A DNA stretch of 64,000 nt. Source: Halococcus saccharolyticus DSM 5350 (GTDB lineage: Archaea > Halobacteriota > Halobacteria > Halobacteriales > Halococcaceae). A program made the position numbers and the translations under genes. Below are positions 47,231-56,316 of this stretch, piece after piece. The stretch covers positions 1 through 64,000 of the forward strand of contig NZ_AOMD01000009.1 of assembly GCF_000336915.1 (NCBI RefSeq), in the 5' to 3' direction. How positions within the stretch are numbered: position 1 is the first letter of the stretch; the number at the start of each line of letters is the position of its first letter. The notes under the pieces are model-generated. The model worked only from the letters and a program-made list of their open reading frames with translations. It did no database searches and was not told the DNA's origin.

Positions 47231-48885
47231 CAGATGGGTTTGAGCGTGTCGTCGTCGGGCTCGTAACACTCGCCGCTCATCAGCGCGTCCTGAATGCCGT
47301 CTTCGGCCTTGTCGGGAGTCAGCCCGTACTCCTCGATCACGCGCTCGACGACCGCTTCACGGTCCGCACCGTCGCCGTCGTCGAGGTCACGCATCACCGC
47401 GACGACCGCCTCTTCCGGTTCGGTGTCGGCGTCCACCTCGTTGCCCTCCTCAGCCTCGGCATCGTCCGTCGCCTCGGCTTCGTCGCTTTCGCTAGCTTCG
47501 CCGTCGTCGCTCCCATCGGCTCCCGACGGTTCGGGTTCGTCGGCCTCGGTCGTTGCTTCGTCGGTCGTATCGGACACCTCGATTTCCTCGTCTCTCTCCG
47601 AAGGGTCGGGCGTCTCGATGTCGGCCTCGCCTGGTCCGTCGACCTCCGCGGCGCTCTCGAAGTCGGTGCCGTACTCCGCTTCGACCTGCTCGCGCACCTC
47701 GTCGTCGAGTTCGAACGCGTCGGGGTCATCGAGATCGACGTCGGCCGCAGCTTCCTCGTCCGCCCCGTTGTCGGCTTCGTCGACGCTCGCCTCGGTCTCG
47801 TCCATTTCGCCGATCGGCTCGCCGTCCTCGATGGATGGGTCGGTTGGCGTCCCACCGGCGTCGACCTCGCTTTCGCTCGTCGCTCGGTCCGTGTCGGTCG
47901 CACGGTCTGTCTCCGACGCCTGGCCTGGTTCGGCCGTCGTCTCCACGGTGGCCGGTTCGTCGGTTCCGGAAACGGGCTCGCTCTCATCGTCCGAGATGGC
48001 CGTCGTATCGGAGTCTAGCCCCGAGTTCGTCCGAGTTTCGTCGGACGATTCGGCCGTCGGCGTCGACTCGGCTCCGACGGTAGCGTCGTCGTCCGACGCC
48101 GCGGCGGCCGCTGGTTCGCCGCGATCGGCTTCGTCACGATCGGTCGCGTCGGCGGTGTCGGGATCGATCTCGTCGCGATCGGGTCCCTCGGGTTCGGGCG
48201 CATCGCCTTCGTCGGGGGCGACGGTGAGCGAGCCGACTTCCTCGCGCTCGCCCGCGACCACCCGCGCCGCGTCGAGCGCCATTCCCCGCACCGCGTCGAG
48301 ATACGTCGGCGTCGTCCCGTAGTGTTCGATCGCGCGCGGGATACCGGCCGCGAGGCCAGTCTCGACGGTCTCTGCTTCGAGCGCCTCGCGGAGCGCGTCA
48401 CCCCGCTCGTTATGATCGAGCGCGTCGCGCATCGTCGTGGTGCGCTCGACGGTCCGCTCGGCAGTGGTGATCGTCCAGCGGTCCCGGGTCGCGGCATCGA
48501 CCGCGGCGAGCGACTCGGGACGGATCGAGGTGAATACTCGATCGGAGTCCTCGGGCTCGAAGGTGCGTGCCTTCCCGGTGACGGCGACGAACGCAGGCGG
48601 ATCGGTGCGTTCGAGAAAGGAGAGCGCCTCGGGCTGGTACTGGCCGGCGTAGACCACGAACGCGCCGGTGGGATCGACCACTCGCGCGCGGAGCTGCTCC
48701 TCGTTCACCGACTCGATCTCGGTCAGGACGCCCACCACAAAGAGACGGTTGACCCGCGCGCCGGTCGGCGTCACGACGTAGTTCGGTGCGCGCTCCTCGT
48801 CGCTTTCGGCGTACGAGAGGGTCGTGTCGTCGAACTCCGCGGCGAACACCCGGTAGGCGGTCTCGCGCTGTGGACGGGTACTCAT
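47230..48885 (-). CDS. rpap1: RPA1-associated protein RPAP1
   Basis: 551 residues. The N-terminal 110 residues form an OB-fold domain (ETAYRVFAAEFDDTTLSY ... NRLFVVGVLTEIESVNEEQLRARVVDPTG). Residues about 230-480 are an extremely acidic Asp/Glu/Ser/Thr-rich low-complexity region. The end (EEAVVAVMRDLDDGDGADREAVVERV ... GECYEPDDDTLKPI) resembles the RPA2-type winged helix. It partners RPA1 in single-stranded DNA binding. Overlaps rpa1 by 4 bp. Longer than I expect for the family because of the acidic tract. Confidence 0.88.
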   Translation of the reverse strand: MSTRPQRETAYRVFAAEFDDTTLSYAESDEERAPNYVVTPTGARVNRLFVVGVLTEIESVNEEQLRARVVDPTGAFVVYAGQYQPEALSFLERTDPPAFVAVTGKARTFEPEDSDRVFTSIRPESLAAVDAATRDRWTITTAERTVERTTTMRDALDHNERGDALREALEAETVETGLAAGIPRAIEHYGTTPTYLDAVRGMALDAARVVAGEREEVGSLTVAPDEGDAPEPEGPDRDEIDPDTADATDRDEADRGEPAAAAASDDDATVGAESTPTAESSDETRTNSGLDSDTTAISDDESEPVSGTDEPATVETTAEPGQASETDRATDTDRATSESEVDAGGTPTDPSIEDGEPIGEMDETEASVDEADNGADEEAAADVDLDDPDAFELDDEVREQVEAEYGTDFESAAEVDGPGEADIETPDPSERDEEIEVSDTTDEATTEADEPEPSGADGSDDGEASESDEAEATDDAEAEEGNEVDADTEPEEAVVAVMRDLDDGDGADREAVVERVIEEYGLTPDKAEDGIQDALMSGECYEPDDDTLKPI

Positions 48886-50240
48886 TCGTCTCCCCGTCGA
48901 GGTTCGTTAACCCCGTCTCCCATCGTCCCGTCATGCGACACGCCGTCGAGCGTTCCACCGTCGGCCGCCACCGCGTCGGTCGAATCGAGCAGCTCGTGGG
49001 CCCGGTCGGCAGGATCGTCGTCGCACGCTTCGAACTCGGTCGCTTCGAGGTTCGCACCGTAGTCGTCGACCGAGAGGGTTCCACGGACGCGGAACTCCCG
49101 GCCGACGATCGACTCGCGGATGTCGTCGGCGACGACTTCCTGATCCATCGCGTCGCGGGCGGCCTCGCGCGCCGCCTCGATCCCGCCGCCGTACACCGCG
49201 GCGGTGAGGTCGGTCCCGAGCACCGCGGTCAGCGAGTCGGTGCCGTCGTCGACGATCGCCTTCACTCGGAGATCATCCTCGCCGTCGACGTCGCCGTGTG
49301 ATCGACACTGACCCTTCTGGACGACGCGCCCGCATTCGGGACACCGCTGGATCAGCCCCGAGCCATCCCGAACCTCAAGCACGTTGCCTGCCACTTCGAC
49401 GTCGAACAGCCCCTCGGAGGCGACCGCCTCGCGGACGGATATTCGTGGTGCGCCGTCACCGGTCTCGACGGCGCGGTCGAGCGCTTCCACCGTGGAGAAC
49501 TCCGAGACGTTCACGGACGGTACTCCGCGAAACTCCCGGACGTAGGCGTTCTCGATCCCCACCGACGTCCCCTCCTCGATCGCGTCGTTCGGGTCCCAGT
49601 CGGTGAACGGCAGTCGTCCCGTCCCGTCGGCGAACACGCCGCTCAGGATCTCGGTCTCGCCGTCGCGGCCGTCGATGGTCTTGCGTTCGACCTCCGCGAC
49701 CGCGACCTCGAGCGCGACACCACGATCACCGGGCGCGAGCGCCGAGAGGTGGGTGTCGCCACCGATATCGTACGGCACGTCGAGCGGCTCGTCGGCGATC
49801 TCGACGGTGGTCTCGGAACCGAGGTTGAGTTCGGGGCTGCCCTCCCATTCACGGACGCCAGCGCCGACGATCTCGACCGTGTCACCCGGTGTGAGATCGA
49901 ACTCCTCCCACGCGGTGTAGGAAATCGTCCCGGACTCGTCGGCGATCTCGCCCTCGCGGATCACGAGGTCGTCACCCTGGTATCGGATCGAGCGCTTGCC
50001 GACGGTGAGGACCACCCCATGAACGGCGACCGCGGAATCGGTGGTCGAGACGTCCGCAATCGACCTGGCCGACGGCTCACCGCCACCACCACCGTCGCCG
50101 TACTTCCGCCGGAGGCTGTCCTTCGCCTCGTCGATCGGGACGCTGTAGTTCACCAACTTTTCGAGATCCGCTCTGACCTCCGCTTTGTCAACGCCGAGGG
50201 TGGAGGCGAGCTCCTCGGCATGATCGTCGAGCTCCATCAC
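48882..50240 (-). CDS. rpa1: replication protein A, RPA1 type
   Basis: 452 residues. Three OB-folds are seen (about 60-165, 170-275 and 270-400), the last with a zinc finger C-P-E-C ... C-R-S-H near residues 297-312. It coats single-stranded DNA in replication and repair. Starts MMELDDHAEELASTL (ATG 50240, or 50237). First gene of the rpa1-rpap1-rpe operon. The three OB-folds distinguish it from the shorter RPA3 form. Confidence 0.92.
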   Translation of the reverse strand: MMELDDHAEELASTLGVDKAEVRADLEKLVNYSVPIDEAKDSLRRKYGDGGGGGEPSARSIADVSTTDSAVAVHGVVLTVGKRSIRYQGDDLVIREGEIADESGTISYTAWEEFDLTPGDTVEIVGAGVREWEGSPELNLGSETTVEIADEPLDVPYDIGGDTHLSALAPGDRGVALEVAVAEVERKTIDGRDGETEILSGVFADGTGRLPFTDWDPNDAIEEGTSVGIENAYVREFRGVPSVNVSEFSTVEALDRAVETGDGAPRISVREAVASEGLFDVEVAGNVLEVRDGSGLIQRCPECGRVVQKGQCRSHGDVDGEDDLRVKAIVDDGTDSLTAVLGTDLTAAVYGGGIEAAREAARDAMDQEVVADDIRESIVGREFRVRGTLSVDDYGANLEATEFEACDDDPADRAHELLDSTDAVAADGGTLDGVSHDGTMGDGVNEPRRGDE

Positions 50241-50373
50241 GTTCGTTTCGAGCGGGGCGAACTAAAAGCGTTCGCGCCGTTCACAGCGTAGACGTGGGTC
50301 CGAACGGGCTGTGCGGTGGGCTCGCCACCGGCTGGTTACGCTGCGTGCACGCGACGGCGGCCAGCGCAGAAGT

Positions 50374-51180
50374 CTACGGCCGGCCCGTCCCCGGTGGGTC
50401 TTTCGGGTCGTGCGGATCGCCCGTCACGACCGCATCGCGCAGTCGGGGCAGCACGTCGGTCACGTCCGCCCGGAAGTCGTACTCGGCACGGTCCGACAGC
50501 GGCGTGCGCTCCAGATTGACGAGCACCATCGTCGCACCGCGATCGGCCGCCGTACGGGGGAGCGACGCCGCGGGCTCGACTGTGAGCGACGAGCCGGCGA
50601 CGAGGAAGACGTCAGCGCGCTCGGCGAGCGATTGGGCTTCGAACAGTGCGTGCTCGGGGAGGGACTCGCCGAACAGCACGACGCCAGGCTTCAGCACGCC
50701 CTCACACTCCTCACACCGTGGCGGGAGTTCGCCATCGCGAGCGCGCTCGCGGACGGGCTCGGCCGGAACACGCCGTCCGCAGTCCCGACAGACCGAACGC
50801 TGGCCCGAACCGTGGATCGTGACGACACCTTCAGAGCCCGCCGCGACGTGGAGCCCGTCGATGTTCTGGGTCACGACCCGATCGAGGTGGCCCGTGGATT
50901 CGAGATCGGCGAGTGCCTCGTGGGCCGCGTTCGGTTCGATGGCGTCGCCGTAGATCTCGTCGTGGAGGGCGAGCCGGTCGCGCCAGAATCCCCCGGGATC
51001 GCGGTCGAGCCGCGAGACGTGGAAATCGTCGGGATCGTGTCGGTCCCAGAGGCCGTCGTCGCCCCGGAAGTCGGGGATTCCCGAGGCGGTGCTTGCGCCC
51101 GCGCCGGTCATCGCCACCGCGGTGTCGGCTTCGCGGATGACCCGAGCCGCAAACCGGAGATCGTCGGCGTCGACAGTCAT
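50374..51180 (-). CDS. Sir2-family NAD-dependent protein deacylase
   Basis: 268 residues. Sirtuin motifs are GAGASTASGIPDFRG (NAD binding), TQNIDGLH (catalytic region), the zinc cysteines CRDCGRRVP and CEECEGVLKP, and GSSLTVEPAASLP. It removes acyl groups from lysines using NAD+, likely on chromatin or metabolic proteins. The ATG at 51180 gives the standard sirtuin N-terminus; the longer frame upstream is non-coding. 133 bp downstream of the RPA operon's start. Confidence 0.93.
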   Translation of the reverse strand: MTVDADDLRFAARVIREADTAVAMTGAGASTASGIPDFRGDDGLWDRHDPDDFHVSRLDRDPGGFWRDRLALHDEIYGDAIEPNAAHEALADLESTGHLDRVVTQNIDGLHVAAGSEGVVTIHGSGQRSVCRDCGRRVPAEPVRERARDGELPPRCEECEGVLKPGVVLFGESLPEHALFEAQSLAERADVFLVAGSSLTVEPAASLPRTAADRGATMVLVNLERTPLSDRAEYDFRADVTDVLPRLRDAVVTGDPHDPKDPPGTGRP

Positions 51181-51429
51181 GGGAGATGATGGCGGTGAGC
51201 GAGGAAAAGTTCGCTGCCTGTCTCCGACACTAACTCGAATAACTATGGTATCCGTATCTGGGAAGTGTGTTCGAAGTGGTTGCTGAGGTTCGACTCTATG
51301 TGACTTAGAAGACAGGCGATTGCGACGGTGAAGTTGCCTCAGTTTGCCGTTCCGTGTAGTCCCGGACACAGCCCGCCGAACTCTGTCCACCTCGCTTCAC
51401 TGCTCCGGCGAGTCATTCTCGGTGGTCGA

Positions 51430-51942
51430 TCATTCCTCGTTCGGCTCAGGCTGGGACGACGCGTCGTCGGTAGCCTCTTCGTCGGGCCCAAACCAGTGGA
51501 ACGGGCAGAAGTACTCGTTGTGTACCAGTTCTTCTTCGACGATCTCCAAACCGAGCGAGGCGAGGTCCCGCCCGATGCGGCTGAGGTCGTCGCCATCACG
51601 CCCGACGGCGACCACGTGGATGTTCTCTTCACCAGTCATCAGCTCCCGGGCCGAGACCACACCGGGGATCTCCAACGTGTCGCGAGCGAGCTGTTCGCGC
51701 TTCGGGATCGGGGCGGTACAGAAGATAATGGTGAACAGCTGATAGCCGACGCGTTCGTAGTCGACGTCGATATGACTCCCCTGAATGACGTCGTCGTCCC
51801 TGAGACGAATGATGCGGTTGCGGACCGTACTCGGCGAGACACCGTAATCCGCGGCGATCTCGGCGGCCGAGGTCTCCCAAGCGTTCTCCTGGAGCCGATA
51901 GATGACGTACCGATCCAACTCGTCTAAATCGCGCTGTGGCAT
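51430..51942 (-). CDS. Lrp/AsnC-family transcriptional regulator
   Basis: 170 residues. AsnC-type HTH (LDELDRYVIYRLQENAWETSAAEIAADYGVSPSTVRNRIIRLRDDDVI) at about 5-60 and a RAM ligand-binding domain to about 145, then an acidic tail. The likely ligand is an amino acid. It sits just downstream of an APC amino-acid transporter gene on the same strand (45-bp gap), so it may control that transporter. Confidence 0.88.
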   Translation of the reverse strand: MPQRDLDELDRYVIYRLQENAWETSAAEIAADYGVSPSTVRNRIIRLRDDDVIQGSHIDVDYERVGYQLFTIIFCTAPIPKREQLARDTLEIPGVVSARELMTGEENIHVVAVGRDGDDLSRIGRDLASLGLEIVEEELVHNEYFCPFHWFGPDEEATDDASSQPEPNEE

Positions 51943-51986
51943 GGATTGAGTACGCGGCCCCTCCCACGAAAGCGTTTGTCGTTCAG

Positions 51987-54164
51987 CTACAGTAGCCAGC
52001 GCTCGAGCACACGACCGAGCCATCCGGGTTTCGTCGCCTCGCGCGGGCGGACGACGAGCGCCGGACAGTCGGCATCGGCGACGAGTCGCTGTCCTTCGGT
52101 GCTGACGACGAGGACATCGGCCGCCCGACTTTCGAGCGGCGTGGTCCCGCCATCGGCGACGACACCGGTTCGAACGGGTGCCGAGCAGAGCTGTGCGACC
52201 TCCTCGTGGTAGTCGGTGATCGTCCGCTGCTGTTCCTCGGAAGCGAACTCCTCGACAGCGTACTCGAGGGTCACCTCGGCATCGTGGGCCGTCGCGATCG
52301 CGTCCGCGATGGCGATCTTCGCCGGGTCGTACGGCCCCTCGTCGGTGATGACGGCAACGGTGTCGACCGTTCCGAGTCCCTCGCCGTCGTCGTCCACCAG
52401 CACCGCGTCGCAGTCGGTGTGTTCGAGCACCCAGTCCGCGTCGGAGCCGAACAGTCGGTCGCGGAGGCCGCCTGCTTCCCGTTCCATCACCAGCGTGTCG
52501 ACGCCGGTCTCGGTCACGTGATGAGCTAGCGCGTGGCGGGTGTCGTGGCTCACGACCTCGCTCACGTGAACGGGAACGTTCACATCGGTGGCGAGCGTGC
52601 CCGTCCGCTCCTCGAACTCGATGTCGGCGGGCGATTGCTCGGCGGCAGCTTCCAAAGGCACCTGGTCGGCCACCTCGTCGAATCGGACGACCGACACCTG
52701 TCCGTGCTGCGGGGCTGCGAGATCCGCAGCGACGTCCACGAGCGCCGCCTCGTGTGATGGGTCCACGTCTTCGGGGACCGCAACGAGCGCTTCGTAGCTC
52801 TCGCCGGTCGGGCTGACGGCTGTACGGGTGCGCTCGACGGCCTGCTTGCCGAGTTCACGCCGGACGGCATCGACGGCGGCCCCCTCGCGCTCGACGCGGT
52901 CGCGGGCGTACCAGAAGTACCACGCGACGCTTCCGGCCGTGATGAGGACGGCTCCGAGGAGCGGGATGGTCCCCATCTGCGTGAGCAAGAGCAGTCCACC
53001 GACGACGCCGAACCCCTGCATCCAGGGGTACAGCGGTGCCTCGAACGTGGGCTCGTACTCCATCGAGCCGCGGCGAAACGCAACGACGGCGAAGTTGACG
53101 AGGACGAACACGAGGATCTGGAACGCGCTCGCCAACTTGGCGATGCTTTCGAGCGGGACGAACGCGATGAGGAGGAGCAGGACGACGCCGGTGAGGGTGA
53201 TCGATGCGCTCGGTGTGTTGAAGCGGTCGCTGATCTGCCCGAGCGACGGGGGAACGAGGTTGTCCCGACTCATCGCAAACGGGTATCGTGAAGACGAGAG
53301 GATACCGGCGTTGGCGGTACTCACCAGCGCGAGCAGCGCCGCAACCACGACGGCAGCGACGCCTGCAGGGCCGAGTGCGGCCTCCGCGGCGACTGCCATC
53401 GGTGCATCCGAGGCGGCGATGGCGGACGTGTCGGTGACGCCGAGCATGACGATCACGATCAGCGCGTACAGCGCCGTCGTGAACCCGAGCGAGCCGAGAA
53501 TGCCAAGCGGGATGTTCCGCTCGGGGTTTTCGACCTCCTCGGCGACGCTCGCCACCTTCGTCACGCCCGCGTACGAGACGAACACGAGTCCGGTAGCCGT
53601 GAGAATCCCCCCGATACCGCTCTCGAAGAATCCCGCGTAGTTTGCCGGCTGCACCGATGGCGTCCCACCGACCGCAAACCAGCCGAGTGCGGCGAGCATC
53701 ACAGCGACGATGACGACCTGTACGCGACCGGTCTGCTTGGCCCCGAGCAGATTCACGAGCACGAGAATGACGGCAAGCGTGAGCGCCAGCGGCGTCGTGA
53801 TCGTCGGCGGGACATCGAACAGATAGAGGAGATACGGCACCCCGCCGACCAACGCCAGTCCACCCTTGAACGACAGCGAAAACCACGTTCCGATACCGGC
53901 AACCGTCCCCAAGAGCGGCCCCATACCGCGCTCGATGAAGATGTACGTCCCACCCGATTCGGGCATCGCCGTCGCCATCTCGGATTTCGAGAGCGCTGCC
54001 GGAAGAACGACGATCCCGGCGAGAACGTACGCGAGCACGACCGCCGGGCCTGCGTACCCGACCGCGACCGCTGGCAGGATGAAGATGCCGCTCCCGATCA
54101 TCGCCCCGATGCTGATGGCGAGCACCGAAATCAGTCCGAGGTCGCGTTCGAGACTCTTCGGCAC
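51987..54164 (-). CDS. APC-family amino-acid permease fused to USP domains
   Basis: 725 residues. APC transporter core of about twelve helices (residues 1-430), with GAMIGSGIFILPAVA, VLPAALSKSEMATAMPESGGTYI and FVSYAGVTKVASVAEEVENPERN. It continues into two universal-stress-protein-like domains (about 455-725; the C-terminal one has VAVITDEGPYDPAKIAIADAIA and PALVVRPREA). The USP part is probably a nucleotide-sensing regulatory domain. The start is GTG, overlapping the TrkA-N stop (TAGTG). Confidence 0.9.
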   Translation of the reverse strand: MPKSLERDLGLISVLAISIGAMIGSGIFILPAVAVGYAGPAVVLAYVLAGIVVLPAALSKSEMATAMPESGGTYIFIERGMGPLLGTVAGIGTWFSLSFKGGLALVGGVPYLLYLFDVPPTITTPLALTLAVILVLVNLLGAKQTGRVQVVIVAVMLAALGWFAVGGTPSVQPANYAGFFESGIGGILTATGLVFVSYAGVTKVASVAEEVENPERNIPLGILGSLGFTTALYALIVIVMLGVTDTSAIAASDAPMAVAAEAALGPAGVAAVVVAALLALVSTANAGILSSSRYPFAMSRDNLVPPSLGQISDRFNTPSASITLTGVVLLLLIAFVPLESIAKLASAFQILVFVLVNFAVVAFRRGSMEYEPTFEAPLYPWMQGFGVVGGLLLLTQMGTIPLLGAVLITAGSVAWYFWYARDRVEREGAAVDAVRRELGKQAVERTRTAVSPTGESYEALVAVPEDVDPSHEAALVDVAADLAAPQHGQVSVVRFDEVADQVPLEAAAEQSPADIEFEERTGTLATDVNVPVHVSEVVSHDTRHALAHHVTETGVDTLVMEREAGGLRDRLFGSDADWVLEHTDCDAVLVDDDGEGLGTVDTVAVITDEGPYDPAKIAIADAIATAHDAEVTLEYAVEEFASEEQQRTITDYHEEVAQLCSAPVRTGVVADGGTTPLESRAADVLVVSTEGQRLVADADCPALVVRPREATKPGWLGRVLERWLL

Positions 54165-54694
54165 TACGCGTCGCCTCCCGCCCCGCCTGATCGGAGTCGT
54201 TCACGTTCCGGTTCGTCCGTCGGTTCCTCGTATTCCGTGCGCCGATCTGCAGTCGCTCGATTTGACGAGGACTGGGTTTCGACTGCCTCGACGCCACGGC
54301 GCTGCCGATCGAGCGCGGTCGAAAGTGCCGTCGAGGCACAGACGGTCTCGATACCGGCCTCGGCGAACGCGTCGAGGTTTGCGGGGTCGTTCACGAGTGC
54401 GATCACGCGCCCAGTCCGCTGGAGACGGAGAAACTGTGCGAGCAACAGGTTCTGGCTGTCCTGGCGTGAGGTCACGATGGCGATGTCCGCCTCACCGATG
54501 TCCTCACGGTCGAGCGTGGCTGGCTCGCTCGGGTCGGCCACGCGGGCGTCAGCGCCCGCTTCAGCCGCGCGGTCGGCCGCATGGGCGTCGCCAGCGAGAA
54601 ACGTCACTGCTGGCGAACCGTTGGCGAGCTGCACCGCGAGTGTCTCTCCAACCGCCCCCTCACCGCCAAGTATCACTGCATGGGTCCCATCCAT
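54164..54694 (-). CDS. TrkA-N (RCK_N)-like regulator of the adjacent transporter
   Basis: 176 residues. N-terminal NAD-binding RCK_N-like fold (AVILGGEGAVGETLAVQLANG, then ADIAIVTSRQDSQNLLLAQFLR and IALVNDPANLDAFAEAG) over about 120 residues, then a polar, Ser/Arg/Glu-rich tail. The RCK_C ligand domain is absent. Coupled by one-base overlap to the APC-USP gene, so it is most likely a nucleotide-dependent regulator of that transporter. A strong TATA-like element lies 24 bp upstream of its ATG. Confidence 0.85.
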   Translation of the reverse strand: MDGTHAVILGGEGAVGETLAVQLANGSPAVTFLAGDAHAADRAAEAGADARVADPSEPATLDREDIGEADIAIVTSRQDSQNLLLAQFLRLQRTGRVIALVNDPANLDAFAEAGIETVCASTALSTALDRQRRGVEAVETQSSSNRATADRRTEYEEPTDEPERERLRSGGAGGDA

Positions 54695-54710
54695 AACGAA
54701 ACGTTTCCGA

Positions 54711-54724
54711 TGCCTATATTATAT
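54711..54724 (-). promoter_or_regulatory. TATA-like promoter of the TrkA-N/APC operon
   Basis: Minus strand GGATATAATATAGG, centred about 24 bp upstream of ATG 54694. Very AT-rich against the local background; fits a leaderless haloarchaeal promoter. Confidence 0.6.
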
Positions 54725-54960
54725 CCTGAAACGTGATAAGGTAGTCGATGTATTATCGATTCGTGAATAGACGTTCGTTACTTTCAATGTCTTACTGTCT
54801 CCACAGTCCCGGGATCGAGCGCGTAGCTCCGACGTGTATTCGGCGGGCTACACTCTCGATTCTTGGGAGTCACAACTACTGCGCGTTGATGATTGCCCCA
54901 TTACTGAGTCACGATCACGTTCTCGATCGAGGACGGGAGTCGGGGCAAACAGGGGAAGAG

Positions 54961-56184
54961 TCAGTCGGCCGGATTCCCGAACTGCGGGATCGCCGCGATC
55001 TCTGCCGGGTCGGTGTTCTCGAAGGCCGCACGTGCGATCGTGCGCTTGTGAACCTCGTCCGCGCCGTCGATGATCCGGAACGCCCGCACCGCCTCGTAGA
55101 AGTCCGCGAGCGGCAGGTCCCGACCGATCCCCGCCCCACCACAGCACTGAACAGCGAGATCGATGGTCTCCTGGGCCACCCGCGCGGCGAACACCTTGCT
55201 CATCGAGACCTCGACTCTGGCCTCCTCGCCGGCCGTGATCCTCTCGGCCGCGTCGCGGACCATCGTCCGGGCGGCGTGGAGTTCGGTTTCGGCCTCCGCG
55301 ATCGAAAAGCGCTGTGACTGCTTGTCCGCGAGCGACGATCCGAACGCGTCGCGCTCGTCCATGTACGCTTTCGCCACGTCGAGTGCGCGCTCGGCCATCC
55401 CCGAAAACCGCATGCAGTGGGTCAGTCGGGCAGGTCCCAGTCGCTGCTGTGCGATGTCGAACCCGGCGTTCTCGGCACCGAGCAAGTTCTCCTCGGGCAC
55501 CCGTACGCCGTCGAACGTGATCTCGGCGTGGCTCTCGGGTACGAGGCTCTGGCCGAGGTGGGGAATGTCGCGAACGATCTCCACCCCGTCGGTGTCGGTC
55601 GGCACGAGGATGATCGAGCAGCCGGCGTAGGGGTGGGCGTCGGGATCGGTGCGCGCCATCACGAGGAGGACATCGGCCGCACCACCCTGTGTGGTCCACC
55701 ACTTGTGGCCGTCGATGACCCACTCGTCGCCCTCCTTCTCGGCGGTCGTCCGGAGCATCTTCGGGTCCGACCCACCCCCGGGAGCGGGCTCGGTCATCGC
55801 GAACCCGGATCGAATCTCGCCCGCGACCAGGGGCCGGAGCCACTCTTCTTTCTGGTCGTCGGTGCCGACGAGTTCGAGCGTATGCATGTTGCCCTCGTCG
55901 GGCGCGTCGACCCGCATCGCGGGCGCGCCGAGCAGGCTCCGGCCCGCCTGCTCGAACACCGGCAGCACGTCCCGGAACGCCATCCCCATCCCGCCGTGCG
56001 CTTCGGGAATCTGCGGTGCGTAGATATCGTACTCGCGGGCCTGCTCGCGCAGATCGGCGATGGTCTCGTGCGAAACCGACTCGCCGCCGGCGTGGGAGCG
56101 CTCCGCGGGCAGGACGACCTCCTCCATGAACGCGCGGGCGCGGTCGGTCGCCTCGCGTGCGGCCGCCGAGTCGTCGTACTTCAT
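54961..56184 (-). CDS. acyl-CoA dehydrogenase, ACAD10/11-like
   Basis: 407 residues. FAD- and substrate-binding segments GFAMTEPAPGGGSDPKML, INGHKWWTT-type IDGHKWWTTQGG and the VQCCGGAGIGRDLPLADFYEAVRAFRIIDGADEVHK C-terminal motif. The position of the classical catalytic Glu (YEGT-Q) reads DGADEVH, a signature of ACAD10/11-type enzymes. These process 4-hydroxyacyl-CoA via a phosphorylated intermediate together with a kinase of the APH fold, which is encoded divergently here. The ATG at 56184 is used rather than the upstream frame. Confidence 0.85.
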   Translation of the reverse strand: MKYDDSAAAREATDRARAFMEEVVLPAERSHAGGESVSHETIADLREQAREYDIYAPQIPEAHGGMGMAFRDVLPVFEQAGRSLLGAPAMRVDAPDEGNMHTLELVGTDDQKEEWLRPLVAGEIRSGFAMTEPAPGGGSDPKMLRTTAEKEGDEWVIDGHKWWTTQGGAADVLLVMARTDPDAHPYAGCSIILVPTDTDGVEIVRDIPHLGQSLVPESHAEITFDGVRVPEENLLGAENAGFDIAQQRLGPARLTHCMRFSGMAERALDVAKAYMDERDAFGSSLADKQSQRFSIAEAETELHAARTMVRDAAERITAGEEARVEVSMSKVFAARVAQETIDLAVQCCGGAGIGRDLPLADFYEAVRAFRIIDGADEVHKRTIARAAFENTDPAEIAAIPQFGNPAD

Positions 56185-56316
56185 GCAGATACATCGGCAC
56201 ACACCATTGTAAAACGATCGGGCCACCCAACGAATCGCTACCCCCGTGAACCCCCAGTTATTCATACGATGTCTACGAACAGACCTACCAATGGTAACAA
56301 AACGACCACACCCGCT

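Noticed and set aside
47294-48322. Serine-rich plus-strand frame resembling a surface protein
   Set aside because: It is the complement of the Asp/Glu-rich region of RPAP1, where GAC/GAG/TCG codons read as serine-rich on the other strand.
51181-51429. Possible transposase remnant between the sirtuin and Lrp genes
   Set aside because: No conserved transposase motif could be shown; the frames here read as non-coding.
55417-56316. Long 5' extension of the phosphotransferase frame
   Set aside because: It lies opposite the acyl-CoA dehydrogenase gene and lacks kinase similarity; the kinase begins at 56269-56329.
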